Made by a program: the position numbers and the translations under genes. This document shows positions 1 through 6,067 of a DNA stretch of 6,203 nt, piece by piece. How positions within the stretch are numbered: the stretch's first letter is position 1; every line of letters starts with the position of its first letter. The stretch covers positions 1 through 6,203 of the forward strand of contig JAISFJ010000092.1 in assembly GCA_031263665.1 (NCBI GenBank), given 5' to 3'. This stretch comes from Coriobacteriales bacterium (GTDB taxonomy: Bacteria; Actinomycetota; Coriobacteriia; Coriobacteriales; UBA8131). The notes below the pieces were generated by a model. That model did not search any database and had not been told where the DNA came from. It saw nothing but the letters and a program-made list of their open reading frames with translations.

Positions 1-509
1 ATACCCGCCAGCATGGAACCCGGGACGGTAATCTTCCAAGCATCCTTTTGGAGTATTCGGTCATAGCATCTACTCCATAGCAGTTCCTGCATAGCGTAAG
101 CCGAGCCGACAAGCACGAAGCCGAGCGTCGTTGAGTGTGGAAGCGTCACCGATGTAGAAGAAAGCACTGTTCCAGCCATAGCAACAATCGCGGCAACAAC
201 GGCAATAAATCTTACTTTTGATAAAAGCAGGCGAGAGAAAGAATAGAAAATCAAAAGAGTGACAACAATAGCGATAAGGCTTTCGACGCGTAACACCCCA
301 CCTGAGAAAAAATCGTGAGGCCGTCCCGTGACAAGTTCACTCCAAAACATGCAAAAATTCCAGGCCCAAAATGACCCAAATCCGAGACAGTGAATCAGAT
401 AGCGATGAGGCGAAGAGCCCTCCGCCGAGAAATTGTTGCTCGCATTAATGATTCGCGTTACCCATTCATATACCCGTTTTGGATAACTGTCTTTTGGATA
501 TTGCGTCAT
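1..509 (-). CDS. N-terminal part of a multi-spanning membrane protein, probably a membrane-anchored LuxR-type regulator (partial)
   Basis: An uninterrupted reading frame of 169 codons runs from ATG at 509 leftward off the window edge, so the C-terminus is missing. The start is supported by an AGG six bases upstream and by an in-frame TAA only two codons before it (a TTG lies between). The first ~35 residues are polar. Hydrophobic segments then follow at about residues 38-58 (rich in Trp and Phe), 74-93, 100-118 and 127-143, so at least four membrane spans are visible. In Eggerthellaceae, proteins with an N-terminal bundle of spans and a C-terminal LuxR helix-turn-helix are commonly encoded divergently from Tat-exported flavoproteins, as here. 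The membrane protein is seen in the sequence; the LuxR assignment is inferred from context, because any DNA-binding domain would lie off the window. By eye the region is clearly more AT-rich than the permease gene. A different membrane protein remains possible. Confidence 0.72.
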   Translation of the reverse strand, partial: MTQYPKDSYPKRVYEWVTRIINASNNFSAEGSSPHRYLIHCLGFGSFWAWNFCMFWSELVTGRPHDFFSGGVLRVESLIAIVVTLLIFYSFSRLLLSKVRFIAVVAAIVAMAGTVLSSTSVTLPHSTTLGFVLVGSAYAMQELLWSRCYDRILQKDAWKITVPGSMLAG

Positions 510-579
510 CAATTACCTGTTTCGTAGATTGTGGTGTTCTACCAGTAAAGCTAGGGTAAAGAAGGGAGGCACGACCAAT

Positions 580-608
580 ACGGTAGTCATTCTCCAACAG
601 ACTGTCAA
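580..608 (-). promoter_or_regulatory. Candidate sigma-70 promoter for the divergent membrane-protein gene
   Basis: On the minus strand a perfect TTGACA (608-603) is followed after exactly 17 bases by TACCGT (585-580), which matches three of six -10 positions including the first T, the A and the last T. It faces the gene starting at 509 and would leave a leader of about 65 bases. The -35 box is part of the left arm of the palindrome at 602-624, so a protein bound there would compete with RNA polymerase. The weak -10 suggests an activator-dependent or weak promoter. Confidence 0.4.
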
Positions 609-624
609 TCACAAGGGTTGACAG
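602..624. promoter_or_regulatory. Inverted repeat CTGTCAA-N9-TTGACAG, operator-like
   Basis: Two perfect 7-base arms are separated by nine bases in the region between two divergent genes, ending 28 bases before the flavoprotein ATG at 652. The 23-bp span suits a dimeric helix-turn-helix protein; the outer CTG/CAG symmetry is reminiscent of LuxR-type boxes, though the spacing differs from the classical 20-bp lux box. The adjacent membrane protein, if it is a LuxR regulator, is the obvious candidate ligand. A role as an RNA hairpin in the flavoprotein leader is the alternative. Confidence 0.5.
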
Positions 625-651
625 GACACGACAAGAAAGAGAGGAACAAAA

Positions 652-2253
652 ATGAAGCAAAACAGGGAAATCGGAATGAACCGAAGGACTTTTCTCAAAG
701 GAGCTGTCACCGGAATCGCAGCTGCCGGCACACTGAGTGCGCTATCGGCCTGCGGCCCGAACGCGGAGGGCGAGCCATCGAGTCAAGCACCCAGCGATGA
801 GACGAGTGGAATCCCCGAATCGGTTGTCGCGACCTATGACGCAAGCGTACTCATTGTTGGAGGTGGTATCACGGGGTTGGCTGCCGCCGTGCAGGCCGGG
901 CAAATCGGCAAGGATGTGTATCTCATGGAAAGCGGTGGCACGCTTGGGGGTAACGGCGGAGGTGTAGAGGGGACCTTTGGCATGGGAACAAGTTTTCAGA
1001 AGGAACTCGGTATAGAGCTGGAACTCAAAGACCTCCTGAGTACCGAACTTGCAGGCTCACAATGGCGGTCAAACGGGCTGCTCTGGAAGGACTTTATCCT
1101 CGCCTCTGCCGACAACTTTGCGTGGCTTCTCGACTGCGGCGTAAAGTTTGACGGTAGAGTCGAATCCTATGGTACGCCTGACGGCAAGCCGACCTTCCAC
1201 TGGTTTGAAGGTGGGAAAGGCTCGACGGCCTATGTCCCGGCGATGGAACAGAAGCTGAGTGAACTCGGCGTAAATGTGCTGACCGATACGAAAGCCACTA
1301 AACTCGTCATGGATGCAGGAAAGGTCACAGGAGTCTACGCGCAGACCAGCGAGGGCGACATTCTTGTTAATACGAAGGCCGTTATTCTCGCTACGGGGGG
1401 ATTTGCGGACGATAATGACCTCGTTTCAAAAATCGGATACAGAAAAGACAATATCTACCAGATTGGAACACCTGGTCATGACGGCTTTGGTTACAAGTCC
1501 TCCATGGAGGCGGGTGCGTGGGACACCATCGAGTGGACCACCTTCAATACGAATAATATCATCCTCGCACTTCCTCATGAAGTCCCCATCGACCCCATAA
1601 ATGGTTGCGTTGGCATGGGACAGGGAGGACCATTTTTGTGGGTCAATCAGGATTCAGAGCGATTTGTTGACGAAAACCTCGCCGCGGTAAACTTTGAGCT
1701 CCAAACCGTTCCCATGTGGAATCATAAAATGACCTACATGGTGTTTGACAGTGAAGTCTTCGAAACCTGGTGCGCCTCAAAGAACATCGACCACACTGAA
1801 GGGCTCGATATATTCGCTCAGGCTCTCCAGACCAATGAAGCTGACAGTTTCTGGTCGGCTGACACCATTGCCGATGTTGCGCAAAAAGCTGGCATTCCCG
1901 CCGACACCCTTACTGCCACCGTAGATTATTACAATGAGTCATGCGACCTGGGAGATGACAGAGAATACGGCAAAGACCCAAAAATGATGTGGCGAATTGC
2001 GACTCCTCCCTTTTATGTTGGACGAATCACAGCTGAAATACTCATGACGATAGGCGGCATCGGAACCAATCGTAACTACGAGGTTGTTACACCTGAATGG
2101 GAACCGATACCGGGGCTCTACGCAGTTGGCACCGATGGCAATATGCTCTACAGAGACATCTACACCATCAATGTGCCTGGCACTTGCAGTAGCAGCGGCA
2201 TCAATGGCGCCCGAGTCGCGACACGCAAGGCCTTCGAATATCTTGGCCTGTAA
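652..2253 (+). CDS. Tat-exported FAD-dependent oxidoreductase, fumarate-reductase flavoprotein family (substrate unknown)
   Basis: The 533-residue product begins with a twin-arginine signal, RRTFLKG at residues 11-17, followed by a hydrophobic stretch and a lipobox LSAC ending at Cys34. It is therefore probably exported folded by Tat and lipid-anchored to the outer face of the membrane. A Ser/Pro/Glu-rich linker follows. The FAD-binding Rossmann motif VGGGITG is at 69-75, with an acidic residue closing the fold at Glu93. A second FAD contact is the ATGGF at 247-251, and GLYAVG near the C-terminus is the usual family cap. The protein is one PF00890-type domain with no heme motif and no FMN-binding domain, so electrons must come from a partner not encoded here. 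RFVDE (337-341) marks the usual family loop, but residues that bind fumarate in Shewanella flavocytochrome c3 appear replaced, so fumarate is an unlikely substrate. The start at 652 has GAGG seven bases upstream; ATG at 676, with its own AGGGA, is an alternative that keeps the signal intact. Confidence 0.93.
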   Translation: MKQNREIGMNRRTFLKGAVTGIAAAGTLSALSACGPNAEGEPSSQAPSDETSGIPESVVATYDASVLIVGGGITGLAAAVQAGQIGKDVYLMESGGTLGGNGGGVEGTFGMGTSFQKELGIELELKDLLSTELAGSQWRSNGLLWKDFILASADNFAWLLDCGVKFDGRVESYGTPDGKPTFHWFEGGKGSTAYVPAMEQKLSELGVNVLTDTKATKLVMDAGKVTGVYAQTSEGDILVNTKAVILATGGFADDNDLVSKIGYRKDNIYQIGTPGHDGFGYKSSMEAGAWDTIEWTTFNTNNIILALPHEVPIDPINGCVGMGQGGPFLWVNQDSERFVDENLAAVNFELQTVPMWNHKMTYMVFDSEVFETWCASKNIDHTEGLDIFAQALQTNEADSFWSADTIADVAQKAGIPADTLTATVDYYNESCDLGDDREYGKDPKMMWRIATPPFYVGRITAEILMTIGGIGTNRNYEVVTPEWEPIPGLYAVGTDGNMLYRDIYTINVPGTCSSSGINGARVATRKAFEYLGL

Positions 2254-2261
2254 CTCAAATC

Positions 2262-2301
2262 ACCCCGGTTGCCCTTGCAAAAGAAGCAGGGCGGCCGGGG
2301 T
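2262..2301. terminator. Hairpin terminator between convergent genes, probably bidirectional
   Basis: ACCCCGG (2262-2268) pairs with CCGGGGT (2295-2301), TT pairs with GG as two wobble pairs, and GCCCT (2271-2275) pairs with AGGGC (2288-2292), giving a 14-pair stem with a 12-base loop. It starts eight bases after the flavoprotein stop and lies about 37 bases past the stop of the convergent phospholipase-like gene. The T-tract is imperfect in both directions: TTGGTCGTTC on the plus strand and GATTTGAGTT on the minus strand. The stem's strength and position still favour a shared intrinsic terminator. Confidence 0.72.
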
Positions 2302-2338
2302 TGGTCGTTCTCACTCAATCCGACCGGGGCGCCTCATG

Positions 2339-3280
2339 TCATGGGCAAGGGGCGCCTTGGAAATTGAGGGTGTTGGTGATGGTGAGGGCGGGTTTTTTGT
2401 CCAGAAGGGCGGTGATGTTGTTGGGGGCCGCATCCAGCGCTTCTGCGTACAGCTCATCAAAGCTGGCCCAAGAAAGCCCATCGGTGAAATCTTCTACAAA
2501 GGGATGTTTCCACACATTTTGCTCACGGTTATCAAAATCGCAGCTTACTCCCACATCGTTGCGCGGTGACATGGCTTGGGCAAAGCTGTGGCGACGGAAC
2601 AGGCGCTCGACCCTGCCGATGAGCCAGCGCTTGATGCCCCGGGGCGAGTACAGCAGCCTGATGGTCAGGCGCATATCGTGTACGCCTCGCGAGAAAGAAC
2701 CCGCCGGTAAATCAATGGCATAAACCTCGTGAGCGAGCGCCTCGTATGCCGCGTCGAGCAGCAAAAGCGCATCCTCATCCACCTTGAGTACATCGCGGGT
2801 GTAGTCGTATTCGCGAATCCCCCTGCCGCGACGCCGGCGCAGCAGCATCATGTCGAGCGTTGCCTCAATCTGCCCGTGCACGGTGGAGCCATCACGCCGG
2901 TCGAGCCCTCTGGCGCCCGCGTCGCACAAAGCGTATTGCTGCGCGTACACAAAGGGGTGCATGATGCTGTCGAGCGTAAAGTGGCAGATGAAGCCCAGGA
3001 GATACGCCCTGAGCACACAGCCGGAATAATCGGGGCAGCTGTTGGCGAGCCGCCGAAAAGCCTCAATGGTCTCGGCGACTTTTTCGCGGTGCATGAGCGA
3101 GCCAAACTTCTTGTTCTTCACGATATGGCGGCTCAACAGGGTATAGAAAAAAGGGTCGGGCCCCTGATTGCCGAGAAGAAAAACCTCCCGCAATTCTGGA
3201 GTATCAAAAGTAGAGTCCAGCCAGGGACACCTCTCCAAGACATCTTCGCCAAAGTAGTTATGTGTTAACAGGGCAGGCAT
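2339..3280 (-). CDS. Zinc-dependent phospholipase C family protein
   Basis: The ATG at 3280 is chosen over one at 3301 because a perfect AAAGGAGG lies five bases upstream of it, and because MPALLTH is the typical beginning of this family; the product is 313 residues. The trinuclear zinc site known from Bacillus cereus phospholipase C is matched throughout in order: His7 (THNYFGE), Asp42 (GPDPF), His64 (MHREK), His100 and Asp104 (HFTLD), His108 (MHP), His135 and Glu139 (HGQIE). Family members hydrolyse phospholipid head groups, but many bacterial members of PF00882 have no tested activity. There is no signal peptide, unlike secreted toxins, so a cytoplasmic role is likely and a virulence role should not be assumed. 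A basic stretch RRRRGRG lies at about 148-154. The last third, beyond the metal site, is unrecognised. The gene is convergent with the flavoprotein and divergent from the permease. Confidence 0.87.
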   Translation of the reverse strand: MPALLTHNYFGEDVLERCPWLDSTFDTPELREVFLLGNQGPDPFFYTLLSRHIVKNKKFGSLMHREKVAETIEAFRRLANSCPDYSGCVLRAYLLGFICHFTLDSIMHPFVYAQQYALCDAGARGLDRRDGSTVHGQIEATLDMMLLRRRRGRGIREYDYTRDVLKVDEDALLLLDAAYEALAHEVYAIDLPAGSFSRGVHDMRLTIRLLYSPRGIKRWLIGRVERLFRRHSFAQAMSPRNDVGVSCDFDNREQNVWKHPFVEDFTDGLSWASFDELYAEALDAAPNNITALLDKKPALTITNTLNFQGAPCP

Positions 3281-3290
3281 TGCGGCCTCC

Positions 3291-3319
3291 TTTATGGTCA
3301 TGCCTTACGTTACTATAGT
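3291..3319 (+). promoter_or_regulatory. Candidate promoter for the leader ORF and permease
   Basis: TTTATG (3291-3296) and TATAGT (3314-3319) are separated by 17 bases; the -10 matches five of six consensus positions and the -35 three of six. It would start transcription near 3326, about 95 bases before the leader ORF. The -10 sits in the perfect palindrome ACTATAGT (3312-3319), so the same TATAGT is also readable on the minus strand toward the phospholipase-like gene, but no good -35 accompanies it there. This is a sequence match only. Confidence 0.3.
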
Positions 3320-3419
3320 GCGCATCGCGCTTCGGTTGGAGCAGAAACCGTAGTTGGTTTATTTCGCTCCTATTGTTTCACTCTCACGCACAATCGTCTA
3401 TCGTAGAAAGGGACAAGTT

Positions 3420-3509
3420 ATGGCAAACGGGCAGACTACGGCAGATAGGCTGCGATGGGCAACTGCGGTGGGCAAAGCCGGAGTAAACAAAACGAATGGA
3501 AAATCATGA
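3420..3509 (+). CDS. 29-residue leader ORF coupled to the permease
   Basis: ATG at 3420 is preceded by a good ribosome-binding sequence, GAAAGGGA, at normal spacing. The frame encodes 29 mostly polar and basic residues (begins MANGQTTADR) and ends in a TGA that overlaps the permease start as ATGA at 3506-3509. The permease has only a weak ribosome-binding site of its own, so translation through this ORF may deliver ribosomes to it. It has no membrane segment and no run of a single amino acid as in classical attenuation peptides. I do not recognise the peptide; it may matter for its translation and not its product. It could also be chance. Confidence 0.5.
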   Translation: MANGQTTADRLRWATAVGKAGVNKTNGKS

Positions 3510-4735
3510 CCATACGTAATCGAATGAACAAACGGGAATGGAGCTGGGTACTCTACGACGTGGGCAACTCGGCCTTCTGGATGCTCGCGTCAGCGGTCAT
3601 ACCCATCTACTACGCGGGGCTATCGGCAGGCTCGGTGGTCGTCGCGTGGGGCCTGACGGAGACCGTCGTCTCGCTGATTGTCGCTTTACTCATGCCTTTT
3701 CTCGGCTCTCTGGCCGACTATCGCAAGAACAAAAAACGCTTCTTCATCGGTGCGGTCGCGACAGGCGTCGTCGGTTGCGCGGCCCTCGGCATCCCCACAG
3801 CGGCGCTCCCCTTTCTCATCATCTATGTCGTCGCGGCAGTCGGCCTGAACTCGTCGATGGTGTTTTACGACGCCTTTCTTGTCGACGCGACGGAAACGGA
3901 AAACTTCGATTCCGTCTCATCGAAGGGCTACGCCTGGGGCTATATCGGCTCGCTCATACCCTTCCTGACCTGCATCGCTTTGATTTTCGGCGGAAAAATC
4001 ATCGGTGTTGAGAGTGCCCTGGCCATCAAACTCAGCTTCCTCATCACCGCAATCTGGTGGCTCGCCTTCGCAATCCCGCTGATTAAAAACGTCCACCAAA
4101 CACACTTTAAGCCAGCTGAGGCGCACACCATCAGAAAGACCTTCGTCGGCCTCGGCAAGACGGTAAAAGATATCATCGCCAACAAGAAACTGCTGTTTTT
4201 CCTGCTCGCCTTCTTCTGCTATATCGACGGAGTGCACACCATTATCAAGATGGCAACGAGCTTTGGAACGGAGCTTGGTATCGACTCTACGCAGCTCGTG
4301 TTGGCGCTGGTGGCAACGCAGGTGGTCGCCTTTCCTTCGGCGCTGCTGTTTGGCAAACTGGCACGGCGCATCGGCGCGCGCGTCATGCTCACGGTGGCCG
4401 TCATCGCCTACGCGCTCATCACGCTCTACGCCGCCTTCTTCCTCAAAACCGCCACCGAGTTCTGGATACTCGCCATCGCCGTCGGACTTTTTCAGGGAGG
4501 CGTTCAGGCACTGTCCCGCTCGTACTTTGGCAAGCTCATCCCACTAAAGCACGCCAACGAGTACTACGGCTTCTACGACATCTTTGGCAAGTACGCGGCC
4601 ATCCTCGGCACCCTCCTTATGAGCGCCTTCACCGTGCTGACCGGCAGCGCAAACTGGGGCATCCTCTCCATCACCCTGCTCTTTGTCCTGGGCCTTGCCT
4701 TCCTCCTGCTCATGCCGAAGTCGAAAGAGTCATAA
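3506..4735 (+). CDS. Major facilitator superfamily permease, Atg22/UMF1 type
   Basis: A 409-residue, strongly hydrophobic protein with about 12 spans. Family hallmarks in order are WVLYDVGNSAF (14-24) opening the first span, the MFS loop 2-3 motif LGSLADYRKNKKR (66-78), FYDAFLVDAT (120-129), the GYAWGYIGS segment (141-149), a long cytoplasmic loop at about 193-228, DGVHTIIKMA (241-250) in span 7, and SRSYFGKLIP followed by EYYGFYDIFGK (338-362). These match bacterial relatives of yeast Atg22, a vacuolar amino-acid exporter; bacterial UMF1 substrates are mostly unknown, so export of a small metabolite is only a guess. The start at 3506 is preferred because it forms ATGA with the leader ORF. 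In-frame ATGs at 3455 and 3524 are alternatives; the former would add 17 polar residues read through the leader. The gene overlaps the convergent anti-sigma-like gene by 6 bp. Confidence 0.88.
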   Translation: MTIRNRMNKREWSWVLYDVGNSAFWMLASAVIPIYYAGLSAGSVVVAWGLTETVVSLIVALLMPFLGSLADYRKNKKRFFIGAVATGVVGCAALGIPTAALPFLIIYVVAAVGLNSSMVFYDAFLVDATETENFDSVSSKGYAWGYIGSLIPFLTCIALIFGGKIIGVESALAIKLSFLITAIWWLAFAIPLIKNVHQTHFKPAEAHTIRKTFVGLGKTVKDIIANKKLLFFLLAFFCYIDGVHTIIKMATSFGTELGIDSTQLVLALVATQVVAFPSALLFGKLARRIGARVMLTVAVIAYALITLYAAFFLKTATEFWILAIAVGLFQGGVQALSRSYFGKLIPLKHANEYYGFYDIFGKYAAILGTLLMSAFTVLTGSANWGILSITLLFVLGLAFLLLMPKSKES

Positions 4736-6067
4736 CTGGGTGTTGGTGAGTGGCAGGGTGTGGGTTTCTGGTTGTCGGGATGTTGCGTGAGGATAGAGGT
4801 CTGATGGATAGGATTCCTCGTCGTAACAAAGGGTCAAAGTCACCTCGTGCAAAGATTCGTTGAATACAGGGAGCTTTGCCTCCGCTCTATATCTGCCGTT
4901 TCCGTCTATGTCGTATCCTATCGTCTGAGATTCTTCGCCTGAATCAAGGCCTATGAGAGCTGCCGGGGCCGCCACTTTTGATGGGCTGCTGTCTGCCATC
5001 AGGCAGCTCTCATCATCCACTGTTCCGCATACCATCAGATAGCTCGCCAAAGGGGTGAGCGTCAGACGCACTTCGTCAATTGTGATGCCGTACTCATCAA
5101 ACACAACCGGCTCAGCCAAGCCCAGGACTGTCGCCTCATAAGCCATGTCGATATTCAGCGTCAGAACCACCGTCTGCCTTGCCGCCTGGTCATCTACCAA
5201 ATCGTCTGACGCCGTATACTCGGCGCCGTTTTCTCTCACAACAGTCTCCTCTTCTGTTGGAAGCGTTCCGGATGCCTTCTCGGCCAAGGCGGAGGGCCCA
5301 ACCGCCTCAAGGTCAACCGGACACATATCAAATCGCAGCGTTGCCTCTGTCTGGCCCGGCTCAAGGGGTACCTCGACCATTAGAGTGAGCTTCCCCACGT
5401 CATCCCATGACTGCATCACACTAGCACCGCTCATGCTACCGTCGAATCGGTCGACGGGCGGACCACCATCAAAGTCGACCCTATAGACCTCAAGTCCGTG
5501 GATTGCGACATATTCCACAATGCTTTGTTGCTCCGTCGCATAATAGGGTTTCATGGCCGCCATGTCCTGTACGGGATGGCTTGCCCCACCATAGCCAGGC
5601 GTGAGCAACAGAATGTCTTCGCTTACCGCGGTGATGTTCACCGTCACAAAAAGCCACCTGCCGTCATACAGATATTCACCCACCTCAAAGGTCGCCCAGT
5701 CTGTCTGTGCCGACTCGCCACCAGATACGTCTACCAAAAGTTCGGCCGCCTCGTCAGTTTTTATCGCGCCTCCGTCCGCACTCGCACCGCCACCGCCTGA
5801 GAAGAAGTCGAGTACGCCACGACGATACTCATCCGCGACTGCTAAGCCCGCTACCAATAATCCACATGCCAGCGCCACCGCGACGGCAAGCCTCACCCAA
5901 CGACGATGCCACACGGCGAAAGTCACGGTTTCACTCGGTTGCTTTTCGACTACGTCCAACGCATGAGTCACGGCCCGCAAAAAACCTTCATCAACGGCGC
6001 CGAACGCTTCGCCCAAAGGCAGGTCCTTCATCGTCGCTTCCTGCCCCTTCATCGTCTTTCTCTTCAC
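4730..6067 (-). CDS. Single-span membrane protein resembling DUF4179-type anti-sigma factors
   Basis: The 445-residue product has a short cytoplasmic region of about 57 residues, one membrane span at about 58-78 (hydrophobic, Ala/Val/Leu-rich, preceded by HRRWVR), a Gly-rich hinge (SGGGGASADGG, about 90-100), and a large acidic extracytoplasmic part rich in beta-type alternation, with only three further Cys. The YDGRWLFVTVNI stretch at about 134-145 resembles DUF4179-type proteins, which follow ECF-like sigma genes in Firmicutes and Coriobacteriia. The likely role is to hold a sigma factor at the membrane through the short N-terminal part. The GTG at 6067 is chosen because AAAGGAG lies nine bases upstream and the start overlaps the preceding ORF as GTGA. 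ATG at 6031, with AGGAAG upstream, and a TTG at 6103 are alternatives. No catalytic motif is visible. Anti-sigma function is inferred from architecture and context. Confidence 0.7.
   Translation of the reverse strand: MKRKTMKGQEATMKDLPLGEAFGAVDEGFLRAVTHALDVVEKQPSETVTFAVWHRRWVRLAVAVALACGLLVAGLAVADEYRRGVLDFFSGGGGASADGGAIKTDEAAELLVDVSGGESAQTDWATFEVGEYLYDGRWLFVTVNITAVSEDILLLTPGYGGASHPVQDMAAMKPYYATEQQSIVEYVAIHGLEVYRVDFDGGPPVDRFDGSMSGASVMQSWDDVGKLTLMVEVPLEPGQTEATLRFDMCPVDLEAVGPSALAEKASGTLPTEEETVVRENGAEYTASDDLVDDQAARQTVVLTLNIDMAYEATVLGLAEPVVFDEYGITIDEVRLTLTPLASYLMVCGTVDDESCLMADSSPSKVAAPAALIGLDSGEESQTIGYDIDGNGRYRAEAKLPVFNESLHEVTLTLCYDEESYPSDLYPHATSRQPETHTLPLTNTQL

Noticed and set aside
618..623. TTGACA on the plus strand as a -35 box for the flavoprotein
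   Set aside because: A -10 at 17 bases would fall on the ribosome-binding site (641-646), which reads GAGGAA; the hexamer is better explained as the right arm of the palindrome.
466..660. Minus-strand frame of 64 codons spanning the divergent control region
   Set aside because: It overlaps the better-supported membrane-protein start in another frame, reaches over the flavoprotein start, and has no recognisable protein features.
2329..2355. GGCGCC repeated on both sides of the phospholipase-like stop codon, able to form a short stem
   Set aside because: Each copy is self-complementary by itself and no T-tract follows in either direction; the hairpin at 2262-2301 is a much better terminator.
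2084..2569. Plus-strand open frame of 161 codons running across the end of the flavoprotein gene
   Set aside because: It passes through the flavoprotein 3' end, the terminator hairpin and the antisense of the next gene, with no protein-like content.
2729..3268. Plus-strand open frame of 179 codons
   Set aside because: It lies antisense within the phospholipase-like gene, whose metal-site residues and ribosome-binding site are clear; long antisense frames are common in high-GC DNA.
3281..3301. Upstream ATG at 3301 as start of the phospholipase-like gene
   Set aside because: The seven added codons contain the perfect ribosome-binding sequence of the ATG at 3280, and family members begin at MPALLTH.
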